This document shows, in pieces, positions 26,378 through 35,045 of a stretch of DNA of 64,000 bases; within the stretch, counting starts at the first letter, position 1; the number at the start of each line of letters is the position of its first letter. The stretch covers positions 124,001 to 188,000 of the forward strand of contig NZ_CP045144.1 in NCBI RefSeq assembly GCF_009223885.1. Direction: 5' to 3'. The DNA comes from Ancylobacter sp. TS-1. Lineage in GTDB: Bacteria > Pseudomonadota > Alphaproteobacteria > Rhizobiales > Xanthobacteraceae. The notes under the pieces were generated by a model. That model saw nothing but the letters and a program-made list of their open reading frames with translations, was not told the DNA's origin and ran no database searches. The translations under genes were made by a program, and so were the position numbers.

Positions 26378-27397
26378 CTAGCACTGCTCGAGGCAGGCAA
26401 GCCACTCGATCCGTGCGCCGACATTGCTGCCGCGCGCACAGTCGAAAGCCAAAGCGGGCCGGTCGCCGAAACGGGCACGGGCCTCGCCGATCACCTGTTC
26501 GGCCTCCTCGGGATCGCCGATGATGGCGAAGCCGGTGGGCCCCCAGGAACTCTGCCCGAGCCCGCGCAGTCCGCGGGTCTCGAGCCAATCCATCACCTCG
26601 GCGACGGATGAGCTTGTATAGCGGCCACCCTGGGCGCTCGCATAGTGCTCTCCGAGCAGCCGCTGCATTTCGCCGACCGCTGCGGCGAAGTAATCCACAT
26701 CCGCTTCGGCCAGGGCCGGCAGCGCGACCATCACCGCGAGCCGCGCCATGTGCCCGGCCAGCGTGTCGGCGAAGGGCGGCAGGCCCTCCATCGCGCTCAC
26801 TTCCTCCGGGCCGCTGAGCCCGCGATGGGCGTGGTCGTAGACCAGCAGGATGCGCCAGTGTTCGGGGAAGGGCAGGCGCGAGAGGATGGGCGGTGGCGCG
26901 TCCGAGCCGCGCTTCTTGCCGCCGTCGAGAATCACGCCGCCCTCGGTGAAGGCGCCGATGCCGATCGCCGAGCGGGCGCCGCGACCGAGCGCCGCGCCGA
27001 CCTCGCGCGGGGTGAGGTCGAGCCCGTTGACGAGGCAGAGCCCGGTGGCCACGGCAAGGCCGAGCTGGGTGCCTGAGCCGAGGCCGGAATGAGGCGGCAG
27101 CGCCGTCTCCACCGTCACCTCGACCGCCTTGTCGATGCCGAAGCGGGCGGCCGCCTTCTCCACCGCCGCCAGCGCCCGCCCGGCATCCGGGCCGCTCGCC
27201 GTGAGCCGCTCGGCCCGGCGCAGGCGCACCACGGTCGAGGGGCGGTCGAGGGTGATGCCGAGGCTGCCGAAACGACGCCCCAGAGTGCCGGAAAGGTCAA
27301 GGAATCCAAGGTGCAGACGTCCTGGAGCGGTGATGCGCACCACCGCCCTGTTCCGCTCCTCGCTCGCCGTGCCGAAATCTCGTGTTGTCGTGTTCAC
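26378..27397 (-). CDS. mptG: Beta-ribofuranosylaminobenzene 5'-phosphate synthase
   Basis: 339 residues of the GHMP-kinase-like family; condenses PRPP with 4-hydroxybenzoate (or aminobenzoate) with loss of CO2 in the first committed step of H4MPT synthesis. Motifs: RITAPGRLHLGFLDLSG at the N-terminus, the PPHSGLGSGTQLGLAVA loop, GRGARSAIGIGAFTEGG, and C-terminal GLGQSSWGPTGFAII. The GTG at 27397 has GAGGA seven bases upstream and is preferred over the ATG at 27445. It is the first gene of the minus-strand H4MPT operon, divergent from the pterin dehydratase-fhc operon. Confidence 0.92.
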   Translation of the reverse strand: MNTTTRDFGTASEERNRAVVRITAPGRLHLGFLDLSGTLGRRFGSLGITLDRPSTVVRLRRAERLTASGPDAGRALAAVEKAAARFGIDKAVEVTVETALPPHSGLGSGTQLGLAVATGLCLVNGLDLTPREVGAALGRGARSAIGIGAFTEGGVILDGGKKRGSDAPPPILSRLPFPEHWRILLVYDHAHRGLSGPEEVSAMEGLPPFADTLAGHMARLAVMVALPALAEADVDYFAAAVGEMQRLLGEHYASAQGGRYTSSSVAEVMDWLETRGLRGLGQSSWGPTGFAIIGDPEEAEQVIGEARARFGDRPALAFDCARGSNVGARIEWLACLEQC

Positions 27398-27554
27398 GGG
27401 CGTTTCCTCGCGGCCATGGTAAGGCCCGGAACGCGGCGGCGACAAGCGGGCGCCGCGATTTCCGCGTTTGCGGGAAGCGGCGGGTGCGTGCTACCGAATC
27501 ATTAAAACCTGCCCGCGACAGAACGGGCGGACGCCGCCAGGAGGACGCCAGGAC
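27398..27554. promoter_or_regulatory. Divergent promoter region of the two main C1 operons
   Basis: 157 bases between mptG (minus) and the pterin dehydratase-fhc operon (plus). It contains the inverted repeat CGCGGCG (27432-27438) / CGCCGCG (27451-27457) and a relatively AT-rich stretch around 27495-27508 (GAATCATTAAAACC). No convincing -35/-10 pair was found. By position it must control most of the cluster, so the repeat is a candidate operator. Confidence 0.4.
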
Positions 27555-27935
27555 ATGGCGCTGGACCCGAAAAAAACCTTCACCGACAACGAGGTGGAGG
27601 AACGGCTCGCTGCCGATCTGCCGCATTGGAAGCTGCAGGACGGGTGGATTCGACGTACCTATCGCACGTCGAGCTGGAAGGGCACGCTGATGGTGATCAA
27701 CGCCGTCGGCCACCTTGCGGAGGCAGCCTGGCACCATCCCGACATCACGGCTTCCTATGCCTGGGTGGAGGTGCGGCTGATGTCGCACGACGCCAAGGGC
27801 ATTACAGAGCGGGACTTTCAGCTGGCGAGGAAGATCGAAGAGGTGGTCGGTTGGCAGCCGGGCGCAGAGGAGGGCAGCGCGCTGGAAGGCACGCCGCGCG
27901 GCGATCTGCGCTTTTCCTACATCAAATACGATTGA
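27555..27935 (+). CDS. Pterin-4a-carbinolamine dehydratase family protein
   Basis: 126 residues. The WHHPDI motif with His60 and His61 and the later MSHDAKGIT with His78 form the usual pterin dehydratase active site. The ATG has GAGGA nine bases upstream; an in-frame extension to 27468 lacks a ribosome site. As first gene of the operon with fhcB-A-D-C, 17 bases before fhcB, it probably acts on a pterin intermediate or repairs oxidised H4MPT, not in phenylalanine hydroxylation, since no phhA is near (inference). Confidence 0.88.
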   Translation: MALDPKKTFTDNEVEERLAADLPHWKLQDGWIRRTYRTSSWKGTLMVINAVGHLAEAAWHHPDITASYAWVEVRLMSHDAKGITERDFQLARKIEEVVGWQPGAEEGSALEGTPRGDLRFSYIKYD

Positions 27936-27952
27936 ACGATTGCGATTGAGCC

Positions 27953-29194
27953 ATGGCCGGTGCTGCGAGCGAAACGATCCATGACGTGGTCTGCGGGTTC
28001 TGCGGGCTCGGCTGCGACGATCTGAGCGTCGAGGTCGAGGGCCGCGCGATCCGCGCCGCCGGCACGGTCTGCCCGGAGGCGGCGCGGCTGCTGCGCCGGC
28101 TCGACGTCGCCGACCGCGCCGCCAGCATCGCCGGCAGTCCGGCCGGCTTTGAGGAAGCCGCCGCCGCCGCACATCGCCTGCTGGCCGAGGCCCGTTCGCC
28201 GCTGATCGGCGGGCTCGGCACCGACATGGCCGGGGCGGGGGCCCTGGTCGACCTCGCCACCCGCTTCGGCGGCGTGCTCGACCATTACGCCTCCGAAGGC
28301 CTGTTCCGGAACTATGCCGCCGCCCAGCGCACCGGCTGGCTGTCGGTCACGCTGGCCGAGGTGCGCAACCGCTGCGACCTGCTGCTGGTGGTCGGCGAGG
28401 ATCCCGGCGCGACCTGGGGCCGGCTGTTCGAGCGCCTGTTCCCGGCCACGCCGCTGTTCGCGGATGCGGGGCGCAAGGTCGTCTTCCTCGGCGGCGGGCC
28501 GGGCGACAAGGCGAAGGCGCAGCTTTCCGGCGCGGCCGTCGTCCACCACGCCAGCGACGACCCGGTGGCGGCGCTGGAAGCGCTCGCCAGCCTCGTCGCC
28601 GGCCGCACCCCGCCGGGCGAGAGTTTTGGCGGTATTTCCGGCGAGACTCTGGCCTCGCTCGCCGGCGAACTGCGCGCCGCGCGCTACGCCGTCGTGACGT
28701 GGAACGCCGCCGATCTCGGTGATGGCGACCTCGTGGCGGAACGGGCGACTGGCCTCGTCGACGCGCTCAACGTCACCACCCGGGCGGGCGTGTTCCCGCT
28801 CGGCGGGCGCGACAACCTCATCGGCGTGAACCAGCTCATGCTGTGGCGGCTCGGCTACCCGCTGCGCACCGCAGTGCGCGGTCAGGCGAGCACGCATGAC
28901 GGGGCGCTCTTCTCGACGGCTTCGGCGCTGGCCGATGCCGACCTGCTGGTGTGGGTCTCGGCCTTCCGGCCAGAACCCCCGCCCGACTTCGCGGGCAAGG
29001 TCATTGCCCTTGCCCATCCAGAGACCGTATTCGAGAAAGAACCAGATGTTCTTATCCCTGTGGGCACCCCCGGCGTGGATCACGCCGGCACGGTGTTCCG
29101 CATGGATTCCATCGTGAGCCTGCCGCTCGGCGCCTTGCGCGTCGCGACGCTTCCCGGCGTCGCCGAGGCTGTGCGTCGCATAGCGGAGGGGTAA
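27953..29194 (+). CDS. fhcB: Formyltransferase/hydrolase complex subunit B
   Basis: 413 residues, related to formylmethanofuran dehydrogenase subunit FwdB/FmdB but without the tungsten/molybdenum-binding chemistry. The N-terminal cysteine cluster VCGFCGLGCDDL (Cys14, Cys17, Cys21) is kept, with later GLGTDMAGAG and GGRDNLIGVNQLML. In Fhc it is a structural/cofactor-binding partner of FhcA. The complex takes formyl from formyl-H4MPT onto methylofuran and hydrolyses it to formate. The stop touches the fhcA ATG. Confidence 0.93.
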   Translation: MAGAASETIHDVVCGFCGLGCDDLSVEVEGRAIRAAGTVCPEAARLLRRLDVADRAASIAGSPAGFEEAAAAAHRLLAEARSPLIGGLGTDMAGAGALVDLATRFGGVLDHYASEGLFRNYAAAQRTGWLSVTLAEVRNRCDLLLVVGEDPGATWGRLFERLFPATPLFADAGRKVVFLGGGPGDKAKAQLSGAAVVHHASDDPVAALEALASLVAGRTPPGESFGGISGETLASLAGELRAARYAVVTWNAADLGDGDLVAERATGLVDALNVTTRAGVFPLGGRDNLIGVNQLMLWRLGYPLRTAVRGQASTHDGALFSTASALADADLLVWVSAFRPEPPPDFAGKVIALAHPETVFEKEPDVLIPVGTPGVDHAGTVFRMDSIVSLPLGALRVATLPGVAEAVRRIAEG

Positions 29195-30862
29195 ATGAGA
29201 CTGCGGCTGAAGGGCGGGCGTGTGCTCGACCCGGCCAATGGCGAGAACGGCGTCGCCACCGGCGCCGTGCGCGACATCGAGATCGAGGACGGGCGCATCG
29301 TCGCCCCGACCGACCACAGGGCCGACGCGGAGTACGACCTCGGCGGCGACGTGGTGATGGCAGGCGGTATCGACCTGCACAGCCACATCGCCGGCGGCAA
29401 GATGAACCTGGCCCGCCTGCTGATGCAGGAGGACCGGCGCGCCTTTCCCGAGATGCCGGGCAATTTCTGCGGTTGCGGTGGCGGACGGGCGGTGCCCACC
29501 GCGCACGCCACCGGCTGCCGCTACGCCGAACTCGGCTACACCACGGTGTTCGAGCCCGCGATGGTCGGCGCCAATGCGCGCGGCGCGCATTTGGAAATGG
29601 CCGACATCCCCAATCTCGACACCGGCGCCTATCTGGTGCTGGGCAATGACGATTATTTCCTGCGCCTGCTGGCGGCCGGCGCCGGGCAGGAGCAGGTGAA
29701 CGCCTATGTCGGCTGGATGCTGGAGGCGACGCAGGCCTTCGCCATCAAGATCGTCAATCCCGGCGGCATCAACGCCTTCAAGTTCAACGCCCGCAAGATG
29801 GACCTCGACGAGGCCAACCCGCATTACGCGGTGTCGCCGCGCAAGGTGCTCACCACGCTGATCCGGGCGGTGACGGAACTGGGCATCCCGCACCCGATCC
29901 ACCTGCACGGCTGCAATCTCGGCGTGCCGGGCAATGACGAGACGACGCTCGCCACCATTCTCGCCACCGAGGGGCGGCGGCTGCACCTCACCCATCTCCA
30001 GTTCCATTCCTACGGCACCGAGGGCGACAAGCGTTTCTCCTCCTCGGCGGCGCGGATCGCGGAAATGGTCAACGCCAACCCGAACATCTCGGTCGATGTC
30101 GGGCAGGTGATGTTCGGCCAGACGGTGACGGCTTCGGCCGACTACATGTCGCAGTACCGCAACCGCGGCCTCGCCAGCCCGAAAAAGTCCATCGGCATGG
30201 ATATCGAGCTGGACGCCGCCTGTGGCGTGGTGCCGTTCGAGTACAAGGACAAGTCCTTCGTCAACGCGCTGCAATGGGCGATTGGGCTGGAGCTGTTCCT
30301 GCTGGTGGAAGACCCGTGGCGGATCTTCCTCACCACCGATCATCCCAATGGCGGGCCCTTCACCACCTATCCGCACCTGATCCGGCTGCTGATGGACCGC
30401 GACTTCCGCAACGCCCAGCTTGCGACGCTGAACAAGGCGGCGCAGGCGCACACGCTGCTGGGGCAGATCACGCGCGAATATTCGCTGGAGGAGATCGCCA
30501 TCCTCACCCGCGCCGCGCCGGCGCGTATCCTTGGCCTCACCGACAAGGGCCATCTCGGCCCCGGCGCGGTGGCCGACATCGCCGTGCACCGGGAGGAGAC
30601 CGACCGCGAGGCGATGTTCTCCACCACCCGCCTCGTCTTCAAGAACGGCCGGCTGATCGTGAAGGATGGCGTGATCGTGGAGCTGGCGCAGGGCACTACC
30701 CACGTCGTGCGGCCCGATTTCGACCGCTCGGTCGGGAAGGACATCGACCGCTGGTTCGACGAGGCGATGGGGCTGAAGGCCAAGCATTTCCGCGTCGCCG
30801 ACGGCGAGCTGCGCCACGGCGCCGGCCCGACCATCCTGAAATGCGAGGGGGTGGCGCCATGA
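29195..30862 (+). CDS. fhcA: Formyltransferase/hydrolase complex subunit A (amidohydrolase)
   Basis: 555 residues; the metal-dependent subunit that hydrolyses formylmethylofuran to formate. It shows the amidohydrolase metal motif GGIDLHSHIAGG (His62, His64), the ADLLM/ARLLMQED region, IHLHGCNLGVPGN with further metal-ligand histidines, and a C-terminal composite domain (PGAVADIAVHREE). Length and motif spacing match FwdA/FmdA homologs. It starts on the base after the fhcB stop and overlaps the fhcD start by four bases. Confidence 0.94.
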   Translation: MRLRLKGGRVLDPANGENGVATGAVRDIEIEDGRIVAPTDHRADAEYDLGGDVVMAGGIDLHSHIAGGKMNLARLLMQEDRRAFPEMPGNFCGCGGGRAVPTAHATGCRYAELGYTTVFEPAMVGANARGAHLEMADIPNLDTGAYLVLGNDDYFLRLLAAGAGQEQVNAYVGWMLEATQAFAIKIVNPGGINAFKFNARKMDLDEANPHYAVSPRKVLTTLIRAVTELGIPHPIHLHGCNLGVPGNDETTLATILATEGRRLHLTHLQFHSYGTEGDKRFSSSAARIAEMVNANPNISVDVGQVMFGQTVTASADYMSQYRNRGLASPKKSIGMDIELDAACGVVPFEYKDKSFVNALQWAIGLELFLLVEDPWRIFLTTDHPNGGPFTTYPHLIRLLMDRDFRNAQLATLNKAAQAHTLLGQITREYSLEEIAILTRAAPARILGLTDKGHLGPGAVADIAVHREETDREAMFSTTRLVFKNGRLIVKDGVIVELAQGTTHVVRPDFDRSVGKDIDRWFDEAMGLKAKHFRVADGELRHGAGPTILKCEGVAP

Positions 30863-31776
30863 TCATCAACGGCGTCGAGATTCGCGACAATTTCGCGGAA
30901 GCCTTCCCGATGGTCGGCACCCGGCTCATCGTCACCGCCGACACGCCGGAATGGGCGCTGACGGCGGGGCGCACCACCACCGGCTTCGCCACCTCGGTCA
31001 TCGGCTGCGGCTGCGAGGCGGGCATCGAACGCATGCTCGCCCCGGAGGAGACTCCGGACGGGCGCCCCGGCGTGTCGCTGCTCATCTTCGCGATGGATTT
31101 CGGCTCGCTGAAGAAGGTGGTGCCGCTGCGCCTCGGCCAGTGCGTGCTCACCTGCCCGACCACGGCCTGCTATGCGGGTGTGGAAGGCGGCAAGCGCGTG
31201 CCGCTGGCCAAGACCATCCGCTACTTCGCCGACGGCCACCAGATATCCAAGAAGATCGGCGACAAGAGGTTCTGGCGCCTGCCCGTCATGGAGGGCGAGT
31301 TCGTCTGCGACGAGGACACCGGCTCGGTGGAAGGCGTCGGCGGCGGCAATTTCCTCATCCTCGCCCGCTCGCGCGCCGCCGCGCTTCATGCCGCCGAGGC
31401 GGCGGTGGCGGCGATGGGCAAGGTCGAGGGCGTGATCCTGCCCTTCCCGGGCGGGGTGGTGCGCTCCGGCTCCAAGGTCGGCTCCAAATACAAGGGCCTG
31501 TTCGCCTCCACCAACGACGCCTATTGCCCGACCCTGCGCGGCGCGGTGCCGAGCGCCCTGCCGCCTGAGGTCGCCTCGGTGCTGGAGATCGTCATCGACG
31601 GGTTCAGCTTCGAGGCGGTGTCGGAGGCCACAAAGGTCGGCGTCGCGGCGGTCTGCGCGGTGGGTGCCGAGGGCGGCGTGGTGGCGGTCGATGCCGGCAA
31701 TTACGGCGGCAATCTCGGCCCCTTCCACTTCAAGTTGCGCGAAATCATGAAAGACAGCACGGGAGGCGAGCCATGA
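30859..31776 (+). CDS. fhcD: Formylmethanofuran:H4MPT formyltransferase subunit of Fhc
   Basis: 305 residues; transfers formyl between H4MPT and methylofuran. Conserved blocks: MIINGVEIRDNFAEAFPM, ATSVIGCGCEAGIER, CPTTACYAG, GGGNFLILARS, PGGVVRSGSKVGSKYK and the C-terminal AVDAGNYGGNLGPFHF. It matches archaeal Ftr in length. The ATG overlaps the fhcA stop (ATGA); the longer open frame upstream lies within fhcA and is a shadow. The stop overlaps the fhcC ATG. Confidence 0.95.
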   Translation: MIINGVEIRDNFAEAFPMVGTRLIVTADTPEWALTAGRTTTGFATSVIGCGCEAGIERMLAPEETPDGRPGVSLLIFAMDFGSLKKVVPLRLGQCVLTCPTTACYAGVEGGKRVPLAKTIRYFADGHQISKKIGDKRFWRLPVMEGEFVCDEDTGSVEGVGGGNFLILARSRAAALHAAEAAVAAMGKVEGVILPFPGGVVRSGSKVGSKYKGLFASTNDAYCPTLRGAVPSALPPEVASVLEIVIDGFSFEAVSEATKVGVAAVCAVGAEGGVVAVDAGNYGGNLGPFHFKLREIMKDSTGGEP

Positions 31777-32573
31777 GCGGGGTTTCTCTCAAGCCGCGCG
31801 CGCCGCTCGAGGCCCGGGTGGACCTGTCCGGCATCACCCCGGCCGTCATCTGCCCGCTCACCCTGCGCGAGCTGGAGCACCTGCCGGTGCCCCATGGCGG
31901 GCGCAGCGTGCCGCTCGCCGAGCTGTTTTTCATCGAGGGCGCGCCGGAGGGCGTGCTGCTGATCGAGATCGGCGACGCGCGCCTCGACGGCGTCGGCGCC
32001 GGCATGTCCGAGGGCGAATTGATCGTCGACGGGCGCGTCGGCGCCTGGGCCGGGCGCGGCATGGCTGGCGGCGTACTGCGCATCGCCGGCGATGCCGGCG
32101 ACTTCCTCGGCGCGGAAATGTCCGGCGGGCGCATCGAGCTGGCGGGCCACGCCGGCGCGCGGGCCGGCGCGGCGGGCTCGGGCTCGCGGCGCGGCCTGTC
32201 GGGCGGCGTGCTGAAGATCGGCGGCACTGCCGGCCCGCGCGCGGCCGAGCGCCAGCGCGGCGGACTGATCGTAATCGCAGGCGATGCCGGCGATGGGCTG
32301 GCGACCGACATGATTGCCGGCACCGTGAGCGTCGGCGGCGCCATCGGCCCGCTGGCCGGGCGCGGCATGAAGCGCGGCACCATCCTCGCGCAGGCGCGCC
32401 CGGAACTTCCGGCCGGCTTCGTCGACACCGGCGTTCACGAACTGGTGGCGCTGCGCCTGCTCGCCCGGCGAGTGCCGGAGCTGAAGGACATGCTGGGCGG
32501 ATGGACCCATGCCCGCCGGATCGTCGGCGACACGTTGATGGGCGGGCAGGGCGAGGTGCTGATGCCCGGCTGA
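31773..32573 (+). CDS. fhcC: Formyltransferase/hydrolase complex subunit C
   Basis: 266 residues, homologous to FwdC/FmdC and the C-terminal domain of glutamate synthase. It folds as a beta-helix, visible as repeated Gly-rich turns (GRVGAWAGRGMAGG, GDAGDFLGAEMSGG, GHAGARAGAAG, GDAGDGLATDMIAG). It is a structural subunit of Fhc. Last gene of the operon, followed after 12 bases by a palindromic repeat element. Confidence 0.94.
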   Translation: MSGVSLKPRAPLEARVDLSGITPAVICPLTLRELEHLPVPHGGRSVPLAELFFIEGAPEGVLLIEIGDARLDGVGAGMSEGELIVDGRVGAWAGRGMAGGVLRIAGDAGDFLGAEMSGGRIELAGHAGARAGAAGSGSRRGLSGGVLKIGGTAGPRAAERQRGGLIVIAGDAGDGLATDMIAGTVSVGGAIGPLAGRGMKRGTILAQARPELPAGFVDTGVHELVALRLLARRVPELKDMLGGWTHARRIVGDTLMGGQGEVLMPG

Positions 32574-32585
32574 AACCCTCCCGAT

Positions 32586-32674
32586 GTCACCCCGGACGGC
32601 CGTGAGGCCGGTCCGGGATCGCAGGCGGGAAGGGGCGCGATCCCGGCTCGCGCTTCGCGCGGCCGGGATGACGT
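32586..32674. repeat. REP/BIME-like palindromic repeat, copy 1
   Basis: GTCACCCCGGAC...GTCCGGGATCG (first hairpin) followed by CGATCCCGGCTCG...GGCCGGGATGACG (second hairpin). The same two-hairpin mosaic recurs at ~39.4, 50.4, 53.7 and 56.4 kb. It lies between the convergent fhcC and mgtE genes and could also act as a bidirectional transcript end. Confidence 0.8.
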
Positions 32675-32683
32675 CGGTGAGGA

Positions 32684-34063
32684 CTACAGCAGCGTGCCGT
32701 GCAGGATCAGCAGGGCGACGGAGAAGTAGATCACCAGACCCGTGACGTCGACGAAGGTGGCGACGAAGGGCGCCGAGGCGCTCGCGGGGTCGAAGCCGAG
32801 CCGGCGCAGCACGAAGGGCAGCATCGAGCCGATCAGCGAGCCGAAGGTGACGATGGCGACCAGCGTCGCTCCGATGGTCGCCGCCACCAGCACCCAGTGC
32901 TCGCCATAGTCGTGGAAGCCGGCGAGCTGCCAGACGGTGATGCGGGTGACGCCCAGCACGGCGAGGATCGAGCCGAGCACGAGGCCGGACGGCAGTTCGC
33001 GCAGGGCGACGCGCCACCAGTCCTTGAGCTTGATCTCCCCCAGCGCCAGCGCCCGGATGATCAGCGAGGTCGCCTGCGAGCCGGAATTGCCGCCCGAACT
33101 CATGATCAGCGGGATGAACAAAGTGAGCACGATGGCGCGCTCCAGCTCGTCCTCGAAATGCTGCATGGCGTTGGCGGTCAGCATCTCGCCGAGGAACAGG
33201 ATGGAGAGCCAGCCGGCGCGCTTCTTGAGCATGTCGAAGAAGCCGATTTCCATATAGGGCTCGTCGAGCGCCTCCATGCCGCCGAATTTCTGCACGTCCT
33301 CGGTGTTCTCCTCGATGATCGCGTCGATCATGTCGTCGACGGTGACGATGCCGAGCACATGCTCGTTCTCGTCCACCACCGGCACGGCAAGGAGGTCGTA
33401 TTTCGAGATCAGCCGGGCCACGTCCTCGCGGTCGGTGAGCGGGGAGGTGGTGATCGGGTCGTGCTTGGGCGCGGCGGAAAGGATCGGCTGGCCGGGCTCG
33501 CCGATGATGAGCCGGCGCAGCGTCACCGCCTTGAGCAGCTTGTGGGTGACGGGATCGAGCACGTAGATCGCGTAGATCGTCTCGCGCGTGCGCTCGGTCT
33601 CGCGGATGTGCCGCAGCGTCTCGCCCACCGTCCAGGTGGAGGGGACGGTAACGAACTCGGTGGTCATCAGGCTGCCGGCGGTATGCTCGGGCCAGGCCAG
33701 CAGCCGGTTCAGCTCGGCCTGCGTCTCGGGCGGCAGCCGCGCGAACAGATGCGAGCGGGCCGGCTCCTCCATCCAGCGGAACAGGTCGGCGGCGCGGTCG
33801 GCCGACATGTCGGAGACGAGGCGCACCGCTTCCTCGACCGGCAGAGCCTCGATGAGGTCGCTGGACAGGTCGAAATCGGTGAGGTCCAGCACCTCGACCT
33901 GCTGCTCGCGCGGCAGGCTGGCGAGGACGGCGGAGGCGACCTCCGGTTCTTCCTCGTCGAGGGCTTCGGCAATGTCGGCGGGGTGTTCCTCGGCGAGCTC
34001 GGCGGCGAGGGCAGCGGTGTCCACGACGTCGTCGTCGCGGCGGTCTTCCGTCCGTTCTTCCAT
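32684..34063 (-). CDS. mgtE: Magnesium transporter MgtE
   Basis: 459 residues. A cytosolic acidic N domain (~1-130, rich in Leu/Glu repeats) and two CBS domains (~135-255; AGSLMTTEFV and YDLLAVPVVDENEHVLGIVTVDD) sense Mg2+. A C-terminal five-helix channel domain follows, with the typical IPLIMSSGGNSGSQATSLIIRALALGE helix region. Length fits MgtE. It separates the fhc operon from the mfnE-mfnB operon on the same strand as the latter. It has no evident C1 role. Confidence 0.94.
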   Translation of the reverse strand: MEERTEDRRDDDVVDTAALAAELAEEHPADIAEALDEEEPEVASAVLASLPREQQVEVLDLTDFDLSSDLIEALPVEEAVRLVSDMSADRAADLFRWMEEPARSHLFARLPPETQAELNRLLAWPEHTAGSLMTTEFVTVPSTWTVGETLRHIRETERTRETIYAIYVLDPVTHKLLKAVTLRRLIIGEPGQPILSAAPKHDPITTSPLTDREDVARLISKYDLLAVPVVDENEHVLGIVTVDDMIDAIIEENTEDVQKFGGMEALDEPYMEIGFFDMLKKRAGWLSILFLGEMLTANAMQHFEDELERAIVLTLFIPLIMSSGGNSGSQATSLIIRALALGEIKLKDWWRVALRELPSGLVLGSILAVLGVTRITVWQLAGFHDYGEHWVLVAATIGATLVAIVTFGSLIGSMLPFVLRRLGFDPASASAPFVATFVDVTGLVIYFSVALLILHGTLL

Positions 34064-34279
34064 TTCGGCTCTCTTTCCGCTGTCCGGCCTTCGGTGAGGC
34101 GGGCGCAGGGAGCCGAAACCCGGGTCAGTGCCGAGGCCGGCTCACGGCGCCGGCCGCCGCCGGCCGGACAATCGACTGGTACTGTCGCTGGGCATGGTTA
34201 GGGGATTCCGGTTGCGTCGCGGTGACACGCGACGGGCGGGGGAATGAACCTGTGGGAAGTTGGAGTCAACCCCGGCGCG
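34064..34279. other. Intergenic region upstream of mgtE
   Basis: 216 bases between the end of mfnB and the mgtE start. It is GC-rich with several short palindromes, such as CCGGCCGCCGCCGGCC near 34150-34166. I looked for a magnesium (M-box) riboswitch on the minus strand and did not find its conserved blocks. Confidence 0.35.
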
Positions 34280-35032
34280 TCAGGGCCGCGACTGGTCCGT
34301 CGGCTCGCGCAGGCGGGCATGAACCTGGCCGAGCCGGGCGGGGTCGAGGGTGCCGCTGCGCCCGCCCTCGCAGAGCGCGCCGCGAAAGCCGAGATAGTCG
34401 GCGCCGACGCCGACAAGCAGCGGGATATCGTCGAGCTTCAGCGAGCCGGCGAGGCCGGTGACGAGGCCGTGCCGGCGCGCCTCGGCGACGAACTGGCCGA
34501 GAGTGAGCGGGTCGAGATGTTCGATCAGCGAACCGGACCGCTTGTCCGCCGTGTCGATCATGACCCCAGCGAAGCCGGCGCGGCCGAGCGCCCCGACAAT
34601 GGCGAAGTCCGGCTCCTGGTCGGCGAACAGCACGCCGATGAGGCGCGCGCGGCTGGCCAGCGGGGCCAGCGCCTCGATGCATTCATTGGTGTGCTTGGAG
34701 CTGAACAGCCCGACCTTGACGATCGGCACGCCGGTCTCCGCCACCCGCTCGGCGGCGGCGCGGATGAGCGCGGGCACCATGGGCTGGTCGCCGCAGGTGG
34801 CGCTCAGCGCCGGGCGGGCGGCCTCGCCGAGCTGGTCGCCCCACGCGTTCCACAGCATGACCGCGGCGGTCAGCGCGTCCGCGCTCCACGCGCCGAGCGC
34901 GCCGAAGGCGGGCTGCTTGAGATCGACGATATCGGCGCCGCCGGCGCGCGCCAGCTCCATCTCGCGCAGATCCGCGACGCTGGCGAGCAGGCCCGGCGGC
35001 AGCGACGAGGCGGTGTCGCGTAGCTGGCTCAT
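34280..35032 (-). CDS. mfnB: (5-formylfuran-3-yl)methyl phosphate synthase, MfnB family
   Basis: 250 residues of the DUF556/MfnB TIM-barrel family, which in methanogens condenses two glyceraldehyde 3-phosphates into the furan ring of methanofuran. Conserved: LLASVADLREMELARAGGADIVDLKQP with candidate Schiff-base Lys39, VKVGLFS with a second lysine, and C-terminal GVGADYLGFRGALCEGG. The ATG at 35032 starts the conserved fold. Last gene of the mfnE operon, 13 bases after the DUF447 stop. It implies that this strain makes its own methylofuran. Confidence 0.88.
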   Translation of the reverse strand: MSQLRDTASSLPPGLLASVADLREMELARAGGADIVDLKQPAFGALGAWSADALTAAVMLWNAWGDQLGEAARPALSATCGDQPMVPALIRAAAERVAETGVPIVKVGLFSSKHTNECIEALAPLASRARLIGVLFADQEPDFAIVGALGRAGFAGVMIDTADKRSGSLIEHLDPLTLGQFVAEARRHGLVTGLAGSLKLDDIPLLVGVGADYLGFRGALCEGGRSGTLDPARLGQVHARLREPTDQSRP

Positions 35033-35045
35033 GGCCGCGCCGCGC

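Noticed and set aside
27917..30817. 966-residue minus-strand open frame
   Set aside because: It is antisense to fhcB and fhcA, whose motifs are unmistakable; a GC-skew shadow.
30274..30858. N-terminal extension of fhcD
   Set aside because: The stretch lies within fhcA in another frame; the ATG at 30859 with stop-start overlap begins the conserved Ftr N-terminus.
34064..34279. Magnesium M-box riboswitch before mgtE
   Set aside because: A GGTGAGGC block exists but on the plus strand, away from mgtE; other conserved blocks are missing.
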